In this document: positions 25,551 to 33,685 of the stretch, in pieces | How the letters are laid out: each line of letters opens with the position of its first letter | How positions within the stretch are numbered: position 1 is the stretch's first letter | DNA from: a virus | Length of the DNA stretch: 45,399 bases | IMG/VR virus record: IMGVR_UViG_3300038441_000952 | Coordinates: 1 to 45,399 of that record | Reading direction: 5' to 3' (one strand) | Program-made: the position numbers and the translations under genes | The notes under the pieces: model-generated | What the model saw: only the letters and a program-made list of their open reading frames with translations | Told to the model about the DNA's origin: nothing | Databases searched by the model: none

Positions 25551-26104
25551 CAGATGTTCGCCACCCTCTTGATGACGTCGTCCGGCAGCCACAGGTCGTC
25601 GCATGCCATCGCCGTCCGATCCCGCTTGTTGACCATGAGCTTGTACCCTCCAGCCGGATCGGCGACCGGCCAGAGCATCGGCCAGTACTCGTCAACTCCC
25701 TGGTACGGGATGGCGTAGTCCGGGATGATCGCCTTGGTCCGGACGCCGGTGGACCAATGGGACTTGATCAGGTCCTCGTCTTCGTACCAGGGCGGCTGCT
25801 CGAACAGCGTGCCCTCCTCGGCGATCTTCTTGCCCTGGTTGGCGAACACCCAGAACTTGCCGAGGTCGTCGCACCTGTTGACCCGCATCTCCACGCAAGC
25901 CAGCGATGCGTAGGTGTACAGGGCCAACAGGTTCCCGCGCCAACCGAGCTCCGCCGGTGCGAGCTTGGTGTCGGCGTCGGACAGGAGCAGTCGGTCCGTC
26001 GCCTCCTCCATGTACATGATCATGTCGGAGATCGCCTCGTCGTAGAGGACCTCCAAGGTATCGGTCGGCGTCCTATACAGCCACCACAGGATGTTGGTGC
26101 TCAC
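25550..26104 (-). CDS. Phage protein with a pyrimidine-dimer-glycosylase-like segment
   Basis: A 184-residue protein. The segment IKSHWSTGVRTKAIIPDYAIPYQGVDEYWP resembles, loosely, the LIKSHxSxLxRKDPxxY...YxWP motif of small phage proteins that are placed near pyrimidine dimer DNA glycosylases. The N-terminal half is helical with WRGNLLALYTYASLACVEM. I give the name with low certainty. GTG 26104 overlaps the upstream stop. Confidence 0.5.
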   Translation of the reverse strand: MSTNILWWLYRTPTDTLEVLYDEAISDMIMYMEEATDRLLLSDADTKLAPAELGWRGNLLALYTYASLACVEMRVNRCDDLGKFWVFANQGKKIAEEGTLFEQPPWYEDEDLIKSHWSTGVRTKAIIPDYAIPYQGVDEYWPMLWPVADPAGGYKLMVNKRDRTAMACDDLWLPDDVIKRVANI

Positions 26105-26280
26105 TCGTACTCCTCAAGGTTCACCTGGAAGCCGGGCTTGCCTTCGACGATGTCGAGGATCTCGACGCCGTTGTCCTCCATCTCGTCAGCCCGGTCGTTG
26201 GCGAGATCCTCTGTGTACGACACGACCGTGGCGCGCGGACGGCCGTCCTCGCCACGGTACACCACTCGATAGTCCCTCAT
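26101..26280 (-). CDS. Unknown 59-residue acidic protein
   Basis: ATG 26280 overlaps the upstream stop as ATGA, and the stop overlaps the next GTG. The sequence reads MRDYRVVYRGEDGRPRATVV at the start and ends VNLEEYE. It has the look of a small beta-alpha fold. No family is recognised. Confidence 0.6.
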   Translation of the reverse strand: MRDYRVVYRGEDGRPRATVVSYTEDLANDRADEMEDNGVEILDIVEGKPGFQVNLEEYE

Positions 26281-26609
26281 CGCTCCATCTTCAGTTCGAG
26301 GCAGTTGGACGAGGTGGGCTTGATCGAAGGAGCGGACTCGCAGTAGATCTTCAACACCTCACCTTCGATGTGGACTTCGAAGAAGCGACCGAACCTCTTC
26401 TCGCTCGCCGTCTTGAAGACGATGCGCGCCTCGTTGGGCAACGCCTCATCCTCGATGGGATAGCTCGCCTTGAGGAAGGTGTTCGTGTTTGTCACGTCCT
26501 GCTCAAGCGCGCGCTGCATGGCGAGGATCGAGTGGCGCAGCGAGGCGATGTGGTCCTGAGCCCACTTGGGCAGTCGGTCCTCACGAGGGTCGATCTTGTA
26601 GTAAACCAT
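26277..26609 (-). CDS. Unknown 110-residue protein
   Basis: ATG 26609 overlaps the upstream TGA as TGATG. An N-terminal helix (LRHSILAMQRALEQDV) is followed by a beta-rich region with RIVFKTASEKRFGRFFEVHI. No motif is recognised. Confidence 0.6.
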   Translation of the reverse strand: MVYYKIDPREDRLPKWAQDHIASLRHSILAMQRALEQDVTNTNTFLKASYPIEDEALPNEARIVFKTASEKRFGRFFEVHIEGEVLKIYCESAPSIKPTSSNCLELKMER

Positions 26610-26872
26610 CAGGGCCTCCAGCCCAAGCGCCAGGCCACCTCGGCCTCCTCCGGCGACAGGTTGAGCATGCGGTCGGAGAGCTCGACGTGTTCCTTCCAGG
26701 GCTGCTTGGATCCGATGAGGATGATGTCATCCTTGCAGGCGATGCCCTTGCCCCGCCAGGACCCTCCGCACTCCGGAGCGCAGAGGTGGCGCCCGTCGCA
26801 CTTGCTCTCGGGGATCATGCACACGCAACTACCCACGAACCGGCCGCAGTTGCGCTCTTTGTTGTTCGACAA
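26609..26872 (-). CDS. Cys-rich protein with TTG start
   Basis: An 87-residue protein from TTG 26872, chosen because AGGAGG lies four bases upstream and no better in-frame ATG exists. Seven Cys lie in the first 46 residues (CGRFVGSCVC, KCDGRHLCAPECGG), enough for one or two metal sites. The C-terminal half is helical and Trp-rich. Function unknown. Confidence 0.58.
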   Translation of the reverse strand: MSNNKERNCGRFVGSCVCMIPESKCDGRHLCAPECGGSWRGKGIACKDDIILIGSKQPWKEHVELSDRMLNLSPEEAEVAWRLGWRP

Positions 26873-26886
26873 GGTTCCTCCTGGAG

Positions 26887-26916
26887 CCGCGCCCCGTCAC
26901 AGCGGACGGAGCGCGG
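26887..26916 (-). terminator. Hairpin after the TerD-like gene
   Basis: CCGCGCCCCGTC pairs with GACGGAGCGCGG around ACAGCG, one mismatch. It follows the TerD-like stop in the leftward direction; no U tract is present. Confidence 0.5.
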
Positions 26917-26928
26917 CAGTACGGGGTT

Positions 26929-27627
26929 CTACTGAGCCTGCTGCATCAGCTGGGCGGTGCGGATGAGGAAGTCGTCCCGGTTTCCCTGCGTGACGTCGAC
27001 GGAGCGGTCCAGGACCTTCAGCTGCCAGGCGCCCGGGACGATCGCGCCGGAGTCGTCCCGCTTGCGCCGGAGCACCGCGACGCCGATGGTGTTCTTCGGG
27101 TTCAGGAGCGACGGCTCGATCCACGCCACGGGCTCCTTGGTCCCGCCGGTCGAGTCGTACAGCGTCACCTTGATGTTCTTGGCACGCCGCATGGACGATC
27201 CGTGCTTGAAGGCGGTGGCGTTGAGCATGATGCTCGTGATGCGAACCGGGATGTTGCCGAGGGCGAGCCGGATGGTCTCGTCGTCGCCCCCGCCCTCGCC
27301 GGTCTGGTTGTCGCCCGTGTGGACGGCGGATCCCGCCGCGTTGCCCTCGTCGGCGAAGGTGTCGAGCTCGTCCCAGCCGAGGTACTTGACCGGCCGGTCT
27401 CCGACGTAGAACGTGGCGACTCCGTCGAGGTCCGAGCCCGCCTTCTTGTTGACCCAGCCGAGGAGCCCGCCGGATCCACCGGTGGACTTGTCCCAGCCGA
27501 GGCCCATCTCGAGGACCTGTCCGGGGGCGAGCTCGTTCCAGCCGTCGGCCTCCGTGAGGTTGGCCAGGGTGGCGTAGTCGACAGCGACGGTCGGCGTGAT
27601 GTAGGGCTGCTTGCTGAGGCTGGCCAT
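26929..27627 (-). CDS. TerD-family stress protein
   Basis: A 232-residue protein with the TerD/stress-protein pattern: LEMGLGWD, then KKAGSDLDGVATFY, KYLGWDELD, VHTGDNQTGEGGGDDETIRL and VRITSIMLNATAF. The Asp-rich strings are the calcium-binding residues of TerD. Family members are linked to tellurite, DNA damage and phage resistance in bacteria; here the gene is inside a phage, so its role may be to aid infection or protect against host stress. GGAGAG precedes ATG 27627. It lies next to the tRNA. Confidence 0.9.
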   Translation of the reverse strand: MASLSKQPYITPTVAVDYATLANLTEADGWNELAPGQVLEMGLGWDKSTGGSGGLLGWVNKKAGSDLDGVATFYVGDRPVKYLGWDELDTFADEGNAAGSAVHTGDNQTGEGGGDDETIRLALGNIPVRITSIMLNATAFKHGSSMRRAKNIKVTLYDSTGGTKEPVAWIEPSLLNPKNTIGVAVLRRKRDDSGAIVPGAWQLKVLDRSVDVTQGNRDDFLIRTAQLMQQAQ

Positions 27628-27677
27628 GTTGGCTCTCCTGTTTGATGTGGACACGACGGGAAACCCCGAGGTGTTCG

Positions 27678-27756
27678 CTCCCACGGCAGGGTTCGAACCT
27701 GCACATCTACCCGGGTGCGACCCGACCAGCGCTCTGCCATACTGAGCTACGTGGGA
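27678..27756 (-). tRNA. tRNA gene with an extended anticodon arm (candidate anticodon CGC)
   Basis: The acceptor stem UCCCACG/CGUGGGA, D arm (GCTC...GAGC) and T arm (GCAGG-TTCGAAC-CCTGC) are all perfect, with G as discriminator and no encoded CCA. The anticodon arm is unusual: C-U-G-G-U-C-G-G pairs with C-C-G-G-G-U-A-G with one mismatch, giving an 8-position stem and a 7-base loop GUCGCAC, so U33 CGC A37 is the likely anticodon. An alanine tRNA would need G3:U70, but position 3 is C:G, so identity is uncertain. Length is 79 bases. Confidence 0.7.
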
Positions 27757-27759
27757 AAA

Positions 27760-27826
27760 GCCGTAGGCGCCCGTTTAAGGACCTATCGGCGCGGGGTCGG
27801 CCCCTTTGCCCAGGACCGACCCCGCA
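27760..27826. repeat. Boundary repeat R5
   Basis: It begins GCCGTAGGCGCCCG, four bases beyond the tRNA 5' end, and has GGGGTCGGCCCCTTTGCCCA at its centre facing GACCGACCCC. The far mirrored end is missing, so it is a shortened member of the family. Confidence 0.6.
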
Positions 27827-27832
27827 GGCTGC

Positions 27833-27867
27833 GAGAGACCCCAAAGAATCGCTTCTCGGGGCCTCTC
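27833..27867 (-). terminator. Terminator after the SSB-like gene
   Basis: GAGAGACCCC pairs with GGGGCCTCTC with one mismatch around an AAAGAATCGCTTCTC loop. It follows the SSB-like stop by 24 bases. Confidence 0.65.
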
Positions 27868-27891
27868 AGAGGGTTGTGCCGACCGCGCCGG

Positions 27892-28737
27892 TTAGAACGG
27901 CGGCTCGTCGTCGGACGCCGGGTCGCTCACGACCTCGTCCTCGACCAGCTGGGCCAGGAGGGCCTTCTTGCCCTTCGGACCCTTGTACTCCTCCAGGTCG
28001 GAGTCGTCGTACTCGTACTCCTTGGCGAGCTTCTTCAGCTCGACGAGGGACATCTTGGCGGCCTTGTCGTAGTCGACGAGCTCGTCCTCCTCGTCGCCGT
28101 CCTCGGCCTCGTCGTCCTCGTCCGATCCGGTCTCGCCGTCCTCGTCGTCGCCGTCGTCCTCCGGCTCCTCGACGTCCTCCTCGTCGTCCTCGATCTCGTC
28201 GTCGATGTCGTCGGACTCGTCCTCCTCGGCGTCCTCCTCCTCGACCTTGGACTTCGGCTTCCAGCCCGGGTACAGGTCCTGGGGCTCGGCCTTCCAGGGG
28301 GCCTCCTCGCCCTCGGGGACGCCGTAGGTGTCGCGGACCCGGGAGAAGGTCATGCCCGCGCGGACACCCTCCACCTTCTTGCCGCCGATGGTCTTGATCT
28401 TGCCGCCGTCCGCGATCTCCTCGTGGACGATGTCCGCGCTGTTCTTGCCCGCGACGGACTGCATGTACTGGGCGACACGGGTCTTCTGGATCTCGGCGTC
28501 ACCGGGGACGACGCGGTGGAAGGCGGAGTAGCCCTTGCACTCGCCCTCGGTGATCTCCCAGACGGAGTTGATGTACGGGGAGCCGGGGTTCTTGGAGTTC
28601 TCGCCCGTCAGCCGCATCGACGCCGTCTTCTGCACGACGGGGTAGACGACGTTGGGCTTCGGGAGCGGGCCCTCGTAGACGCCGAACCCGGAGTCCGTCG
28701 AGACGTTGTCCGCGACGCCGAACTTGGTCTTCGCCAT
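27892..28737 (-). CDS. Single-stranded DNA-binding-like protein
   Basis: A 281-residue protein. The N-terminal ~150 residues are beta-rich and could be an OB-like domain (YPVVQKTASMRLTGENSKNPG, INSVWEITEGECKGYSAF). A long run of Asp/Glu (~165-225) follows, then a small SAP-like segment (MSLVELKKLAKEYEYDDSD), and the end is DPASDDEPPF, like the acidic DDxxPF tip by which SSB recruits partners. It sits just before the Sak4-type ATPase and Cas4-like nuclease in the operon, a usual recombination set in actinophages. No intact canonical SSB fold motif is read with certainty. Confidence 0.75.
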   Translation of the reverse strand: MAKTKFGVADNVSTDSGFGVYEGPLPKPNVVYPVVQKTASMRLTGENSKNPGSPYINSVWEITEGECKGYSAFHRVVPGDAEIQKTRVAQYMQSVAGKNSADIVHEEIADGGKIKTIGGKKVEGVRAGMTFSRVRDTYGVPEGEEAPWKAEPQDLYPGWKPKSKVEEEDAEEDESDDIDDEIEDDEEDVEEPEDDGDDEDGETGSDEDDEAEDGDEEDELVDYDKAAKMSLVELKKLAKEYEYDDSDLEEYKGPKGKKALLAQLVEDEVVSDPASDDEPPF

Positions 28738-28754
28738 GTGTGTGGTTCTCCTTG

Positions 28755-29543
28755 TTACTTCGCAGTCGCCGTGCGGCGAGCTGCAGTCTTCTTGGCGGCG
28801 GTCTTCTTGGCTGCGGTTCCGGTCGTAGCCGTCATCTTAGCCATGATCTTGGGAACGGTCGGTTCGTCCATGTACCGACCCAGCTTGTGGAAGCGATCCT
28901 TGCCTCGGAAGGGGCCCGTGTGGACGAAGTACATCCGCCGGATCTCCTTGCCGTCCGAGCCCTCGACCGTCGTCCCGTACCCGGCCACGTTCATGTGTCC
29001 GAGCGTCTGCTGGGCGATCTCGCCACGGCCACCGTGGACATAGGGCAGGATGAACTCCTCACCCTCGCCGTCCTCCAGCTGCATGGGATGTGCCGTGTAG
29101 ATCATGTTGATGGGCAGATCGTTGAACTGCATGACGAACTTGATCGTCTGGATCTGCGCCTTCTGATGGACCGCGATCGACGGGACGTCGGGGTCCTGCT
29201 TGGCCGGATTGGCCTTGTACGAGGCGTCGAGCGCGGACCTCTGAAGGATCCGCTGCGCGCCGCCGATCGTGTCGACGATGCACCACTCGTACTCCTCGCA
29301 CCCCTCGTCCCTCAGCCACTTGTACGCGGCCTCCAGGTCCGAGAAGTTCTTGATGTCCCACTTGTCCGCGTCCGAGTTGAACGCGGCAGCGGAGATGGTG
29401 CCCTCGGGGTCGCACACGAGGAACAGCGCGTTGGGTGCAGTGCCGCTGAACACGGTCTTGCCCCAACCGGCGTCCGCCACCACCACCATCCGGATGCGGG
29501 CTCGCTGCCCCTTGACCGGGCCGATCGCCTTAGGTCGAGCCAT
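28755..29543 (-). CDS. Sak4-type RecA-like single-strand annealing ATPase
   Basis: A 262-residue RecA-fold ATPase. Walker A is VVADAGWGKTVFS near residue 22-34 and Walker B is EWCIVDTIGG; a later INMIYTAHPM may be the sensor strand. The C-terminus is a repeated basic tail (KKTAAKKTAARRT). The family works with SSB in homology-directed recombination of phage DNA. ATG 29543 overlaps the upstream gene by 14 bases. Confidence 0.85.
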   Translation of the reverse strand: MARPKAIGPVKGQRARIRMVVVADAGWGKTVFSGTAPNALFLVCDPEGTISAAAFNSDADKWDIKNFSDLEAAYKWLRDEGCEEYEWCIVDTIGGAQRILQRSALDASYKANPAKQDPDVPSIAVHQKAQIQTIKFVMQFNDLPINMIYTAHPMQLEDGEGEEFILPYVHGGRGEIAQQTLGHMNVAGYGTTVEGSDGKEIRRMYFVHTGPFRGKDRFHKLGRYMDEPTVPKIMAKMTATTGTAAKKTAAKKTAARRTATAK

Positions 29544-29715
29544 TGGCTCGCTCCTCCTTCTCTTCCGTCTCCTGGATGCGGGCCTCGATCTCGTCGATGC
29601 GCTCCCGCATGAAGTCGTGATCCTCCTTGGAGATGACCTCCGTTCCGAGCGCACGAGCTATGCGGTTACGCAGTCGCTTGCACTCGAACGTCCCGGCCTC
29701 CTGGAAGCTCTTCAC
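29530..29715 (-). CDS. Unknown 61-residue charged protein
   Basis: GTG 29715 overlaps the nuclease stop as GTGA. The protein is almost wholly helical and charged, with ERIDEIEARIQETEEKEE suggesting a coiled coil. Its place between nuclease and ATPase suggests a small recombination partner, by context only. Confidence 0.6.
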   Translation of the reverse strand: MKSFQEAGTFECKRLRNRIARALGTEVISKEDHDFMRERIDEIEARIQETEEKEERANGST

Positions 29716-30710
29716 GCGCTCTTCCTGTTCTCTCTGTGGTCCCCATAAGGGTCCCGTCGCTTAAACATCGAGTCCTTGAATTCCTCCACATCTGCGCCTG
29801 CCTCGTCGAGCATGCACATCTTATGGAATTCGCAGCGCCACTCACAGTCCATGGTGGGCCGCTTGTACATCGGAAGGAGCCCCTTGCGGAACGCCTCCAT
29901 GTGGATGGCTTCGTTCTGGATCCGGCGCTCCATAGTAGCGCGTTCACCCGACGACCGCCACACAACCTCACGCTGGAAGTTGGGGGCGGGCTGTCGCTTG
30001 GAGACTGAGCCATCCTTGTTCAGCGCCTGACCCTTGGAGTCCCGTGGCCGGTCGTCCGGCAGAGCCTTGCGCATGAAGTTGTAGGTGATCCCGGTGATGG
30101 ACTCGCGCGGACCGATGAGACCCTGCTTGCGCAGCACGCTCGTCGCCACGTACCAGTAGGAGCCCGCCTGGTCGTCCAGGGGAAGATGCCCTAGCCGGAT
30201 GCCCGCTGCGGTCTTGTGCTCCATGAGGAAGATCTCGCCCGTGCCCAGGTCCCTGTACACCCCGTCGAACGTGCCGACGTACCTGACCAGAGCCTTGCGC
30301 TTGCCGCTGGGGAGCCTGGCGACTCGGGGGTCGGCGATGAGGAGGCGGAACGTCTGCTCCGTGGCGATAACGTCCCACGTCGGGTCGTCGCCGTACAGGT
30401 TGACGTACTGCTCCATCATCGACACGCCCAGCTCCCGGGCGTTGACGTACTTGAGCTCGTCCTCTTCGAACTCCAGCGGGATGAAGCGCTCCTCATCGTC
30501 GCAGAAGTCCTCCCAGGTGTCAGCCGGGTGCGGACCGCGCTCCAGCCCCTTCTGATACCACTCGGCGAGGGCGAGATGGATGCCCTGACCGAACCAGAGG
30601 GGGTTGCTGTCGCGCCTCGCGGCCAGGCCCTCGTTCGTGGACCACTGCCACTTCTGGGGGCACTCCTTGAACGTCCCGCGCTCGGAGGTGCGCAGCATCT
30701 GGATGCTCAT
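29712..30710 (-). CDS. Cas4-like PD-(D/E)XK nuclease with Fe-S cysteines
   Basis: A 332-residue nuclease. The core reads TFDGVYRDLGTGEIFLMEHKT, which supplies D, E and K of the active site, followed by DDQAGSYWY as the QxxxY motif. One Cys in FKECPQKW near residue 17 and three in DCEWRCEFHKMC near the end match the four-Cys Fe-S cluster of Cas4/RecB-type nucleases. It probably degrades DNA ends for recombination. ATG 30710 overlaps the upstream stop. Confidence 0.88.
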   Translation of the reverse strand: MSIQMLRTSERGTFKECPQKWQWSTNEGLAARRDSNPLWFGQGIHLALAEWYQKGLERGPHPADTWEDFCDDEERFIPLEFEEDELKYVNARELGVSMMEQYVNLYGDDPTWDVIATEQTFRLLIADPRVARLPSGKRKALVRYVGTFDGVYRDLGTGEIFLMEHKTAAGIRLGHLPLDDQAGSYWYVATSVLRKQGLIGPRESITGITYNFMRKALPDDRPRDSKGQALNKDGSVSKRQPAPNFQREVVWRSSGERATMERRIQNEAIHMEAFRKGLLPMYKRPTMDCEWRCEFHKMCMLDEAGADVEEFKDSMFKRRDPYGDHRENRKSA

Positions 30711-30931
30711 GTCAGGCGGAGCTCCTCGTTGGCGTGGATGAGCCGGATCTCGTGGTAGCTGATCAGGCTGCCCTCGTTGACCATGAGGGCGCCCTGCACG
30801 GGTCCCGAGGTCCAGCCAGTGCGGAGCTCGGGGTCGTGGTTCTTCGCCTTGTCCCGCGTCGTGAAGACGCCACGGACAACCGGCTGCTGGTCCTTGGGCT
30901 TGAGGATGAGTGCAAACAGAGGAAGCGACAT
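30707..30931 (-). CDS. Unknown 74-residue protein
   Basis: A small soluble protein that begins with a hydrophobic strand (MSLPLFALILKPKD). The Shine-Dalgarno is weak (GAAAG). Its stop overlaps the nuclease ATG. No family is recognised. Confidence 0.55.
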   Translation of the reverse strand: MSLPLFALILKPKDQQPVVRGVFTTRDKAKNHDPELRTGWTSGPVQGALMVNEGSLISYHEIRLIHANEELRLT

Positions 30932-30951
30932 GGCTAGCTACTTTCGTGCAA

Positions 30952-30987
30952 GGAGCCCTGCCCCGGGGGAGGTTGGGGCAGGGCTCC
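30952..30987 (-). terminator. Terminator after the paralog-1 gene
   Basis: GGAGCCCTGCCCC pairs with GGGGCAGGGCTCC, 13 perfect pairs, around a ten-base loop. Leftward, TTGC follows. It resembles the hairpin at 22854 in its ends and flanks. Confidence 0.75.
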
Positions 30988-31020
30988 AGTCTTGCGGGTT
31001 GTGCGCGGCTCTCGCGCCGA

Positions 31021-31563
31021 TCAGAGCTCGTCGTCCTCGTCGAACGCGGCGACCGGCGCGGCCTTGGCGGCACCCCGGCGACGGCGGCCCACGGAGCGGG
31101 CGGCGGGCTTCTCCTCGGCCGGGGGAGCGGCCTTGGGCGCCGGGGCGCCCCGGCGGCGACGGGTGGTCGGCTTGGGGGCCTCCTCCTCGTCCTCGTCGTC
31201 CTCCTCGGCGGCGGCGGTCTCCGCCTTCTTGGCCTTGGCGGCAGCGGCGGCGGCCTTCTTGGTCTCCGCCTCCTCCTTGGCCTTGCGACGGGCCTCGGCG
31301 CGCTCCGCCTTCTCCTCCTCGGCCTTCTCGGCGGCCTCGCGCTTGGCGGCGAGGACGGCCTGGTTCTCGGGGGACTGCTGGAAGGGGATGCGCAGGGAGC
31401 ACGCGAGCTGGACCGTGCGGACGTCGATCTCGTCCTCGTCCAGGCCGGTGTTCTCGCTCAGCCAGACCGCGAAGCGCTGGTGGAGGTCGGTCGGGTCCTT
31501 CTCGAGCAGATGGGCGTACTGCGGCTCTTCGACGGGTGCCTGCTTGGCCTTGGCGTTCGCCAT
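31021..31563 (-). CDS. Paralog 1 of the PTDLH protein family
   Basis: A 180-residue protein whose N-terminal ~60 residues (DPTDLHQRFAVWLSENTG, TVQLACSLRIPFQQSPENQA) align with two other proteins in this window. After this module comes a long Ala/Lys/Glu helix (~70-115) and a basic Pro/Ala/Arg-rich tail with TRRRRGAPAPKAA and VGRRRRGAAKAA, ending in DEDDEL. The tail could bind DNA, like nucleoid proteins with AT-hook-like arms. It has its own promoter. Confidence 0.72.
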   Translation of the reverse strand: MANAKAKQAPVEEPQYAHLLEKDPTDLHQRFAVWLSENTGLDEDEIDVRTVQLACSLRIPFQQSPENQAVLAAKREAAEKAEEEKAERAEARRKAKEEAETKKAAAAAAKAKKAETAAAEEDDEDEEEAPKPTTRRRRGAPAPKAAPPAEEKPAARSVGRRRRGAAKAAPVAAFDEDDEL

Positions 31564-31594
31564 GGGATTCTCTCCAGGTGTGTGTGGCTTGCGA

Positions 31595-31635
31595 GGGGAA
31601 CCTTACCCCAATTTGTGACGACGTGTTGTTAGCTC
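31595..31635 (-). promoter_or_regulatory. Promoter P31.6, TGGGGTAAGGT type
   Basis: Read leftward, ATTGGGGTAAGGTTCCCCTCGCAAGC contains TAAGGT (31600-31605) behind TGGGG and TTC after it, as in the promoter family. The -35 region is weak and no GGTAG box is seen. It precedes paralog 1 by 36 bases. Confidence 0.6.
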
Positions 31636-31799
31636 TCCGAGTCTTCGGAGCTCCCTCGATGTCCATATCGACGGATGATGATGGAGCGGAGGACGAACCC
31701 CTGCTGACCATCCCGAAGCCCCTTCTTGTATGCCCTGTTGGCCGCCATGATCGGTCCAAGAACAGCGATCACCGCGACTGCCCAGTACACAAAGTTCAT
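31629..31799 (-). CDS. Small membrane protein
   Basis: A 56-residue protein: ATG 31799 overlaps the helicase stop as ATGA, with AAGGAG upstream. One hydrophobic segment covers residues 3-20 (FVYWAVAVIAVLGPIMAA), followed by a basic stretch and a Ser/Glu tail. Role unknown. Confidence 0.6.
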   Translation of the reverse strand: MNFVYWAVAVIAVLGPIMAANRAYKKGLRDGQQGFVLRSIIIRRYGHRGSSEDSES

Positions 31800-33685
31800 G
31801 CCTTCTCCTTCAGCAGCCTCCTGCCAAAAGCGACCCCGCGCCGAGCATCCAGGATTTCCTTCTGGATGACGTCCTTACCCACGTTCAATTCGGCGATTCG
31901 TTCGTCGATGGAGCCACGGGCGTAGAGGTAATGGATAGTGACCTTGTGGATGCGAGAGACCCGGTGGATGCGGTCCTCAACCTGCTCCTGATCGTCAGGG
32001 ACCCAAGTCTCGTCCATGAAGAACAGCTCGTCGCAGTGCTTGTCGAGGTCGATGGCGACCCCGCCTGCGGACGTGTTCAGCAGCATGATGCGAGGTCCGC
32101 CCTTGGACTGGAACGACTGCTGAGCCGTCAGCCTCTGCTTGGTCGAGACCTTGCCGGTGATGCGGAGCGTCGGTACGCCGATGTTGTGGAACTCGTCGGC
32201 CATCGCGTCGATCACCTGGGTGAACTGGGAGGCGATGACGAACTTGTTGCCGTCGTCGTACCGACTGCCCCCGATCACGCCACGTTGCTCCAACAGCTCA
32301 AGCAGATATGTCCACTTGCAGCTGTCCTTGAGGATCGGAACTCCGTCCGTCCCTCGGAACGCCGTCGCGATCTGCTTGAGGTAGGTGAGCTCGGCCAGAG
32401 CCGACGTGGCCGTGATCGCGTCGTCACCGAACATGACCTCGCCCTCGTCCTGCATCTCCTCATACTGACGAAGCTGCTTGGGACTGGGCTCGCACCAGTG
32501 CTCGATGGTCTGCTTGGGCGGGAGGTCGGGTGCGACCTCGGCCTTGGTCCGGCGCAGCATGATCGTGTCGAGCGACTTGTAGAACGCCTTCTCACGAGCC
32601 GGGTTGATGCCCAGCATCTTCTGCCCGAACGGCCCCTTCTGAACATCCATGTACTGCTCTGCCCACGCCCACTTGGCTCCGTAGGACTCGCGGTCCAGCC
32701 AGTACAGGACGCCCCAGAAGTTCTCCGGGTTGCCCTTGATCGGGGTGCCAGACAGCGCGATGAGCGAGCCGTCCTCGTCAACCTTGAGCCTGCACAGCCC
32801 CTCGGCGACGAGCGTCTTCTTGTTGGCACCCTTGATGCCTCCGAGGAAGCGGTGCGACTCGTCGAGCGTGACCGTGTTCCAGGTCTTGGTGAACAGCTCG
32901 GGGAACTGCACGTGATACGGACGAGGCGCCGTGCCGTGCTGCTCCTCGCGATGGTCGACATCCTGCTGAGGATCGTTGAAGTCCTCGACGAACGACTTGC
33001 ACTTGGAGCACCAGCGACCCAGCTTGATGCGCGCGGTCTCGGGGTTGGTGATGAGGAACACTGTGTCCGCCTCACTGGCGAGCGCGGCCTCCATCCCCTT
33101 GCGCTTCTGCTTCTCGCTGCCGGTCATCACGTGCACATCGAAGTTGGTCCACTTGCGAACCTCCTTCTCCCATGTGATCCGGACGGCGGTGCTGGGGCAG
33201 AGCACGAGATGGTGCCCCTTGTGCACCCCACGCTCAACGATCCCGGCCAGAGTCTGGATAGTCTTGCCGAGCCCTGGCTGGTCGGCGAGCAGGACGCCCC
33301 GGGTTGCGTTGGCGACGAACGCCGCGCCCACCCTCTGGTACGTCCTCGTCTTCATTGCCTCGCTCACCTCAGGAAGGATCTCCCTGACGCGCTCCAGGCG
33401 GAAGTTCTTGTGCTTGCCGATCCGGCGCATCGTCCCCTCCTGTGCCACGGCCTCACGAGCCCACTGTTCGAGCCGTGGCCCGATCACGAGCATATCCGTG
33501 AAGACGTGACGCAGGAGCCTGCAGGTCTGCATGTTGAGCGGGTACGTCCACCATCGGTTGGGCCTGGAGAAGTTCCAGCCCGGCACCGCCTTGCACATCT
33601 CCTCAAGGCCGTGAAAGTAGTCGCACCGCAGGATGATGCGGTCGCCCTTGTCGCTGAGTTCGATCCTGATCTTGACCTCGGGCAT
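31796..33685 (-). CDS. SNF2-family DNA helicase/translocase
   Basis: A 629-residue superfamily 2 protein. Walker A is DQPGLGKT (135-142), motif II DESH (275-278), motif III SGTPI, and motif VI lies in QVEDRIHRVSRIHKV. The first ~90 residues may be a HARP-like DNA-binding domain (WNFSRPNRWWTYPL). A Cys/His insertion before DESH (C226, C229, H245, H250) may bind zinc. It may remodel or anneal DNA forks. ATG 33685 overlaps the deaminase stop as TGATG. Confidence 0.9.
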   Translation of the reverse strand: MPEVKIRIELSDKGDRIILRCDYFHGLEEMCKAVPGWNFSRPNRWWTYPLNMQTCRLLRHVFTDMLVIGPRLEQWAREAVAQEGTMRRIGKHKNFRLERVREILPEVSEAMKTRTYQRVGAAFVANATRGVLLADQPGLGKTIQTLAGIVERGVHKGHHLVLCPSTAVRITWEKEVRKWTNFDVHVMTGSEKQKRKGMEAALASEADTVFLITNPETARIKLGRWCSKCKSFVEDFNDPQQDVDHREEQHGTAPRPYHVQFPELFTKTWNTVTLDESHRFLGGIKGANKKTLVAEGLCRLKVDEDGSLIALSGTPIKGNPENFWGVLYWLDRESYGAKWAWAEQYMDVQKGPFGQKMLGINPAREKAFYKSLDTIMLRRTKAEVAPDLPPKQTIEHWCEPSPKQLRQYEEMQDEGEVMFGDDAITATSALAELTYLKQIATAFRGTDGVPILKDSCKWTYLLELLEQRGVIGGSRYDDGNKFVIASQFTQVIDAMADEFHNIGVPTLRITGKVSTKQRLTAQQSFQSKGGPRIMLLNTSAGGVAIDLDKHCDELFFMDETWVPDDQEQVEDRIHRVSRIHKVTIHYLYARGSIDERIAELNVGKDVIQKEILDARRGVAFGRRLLKEKA

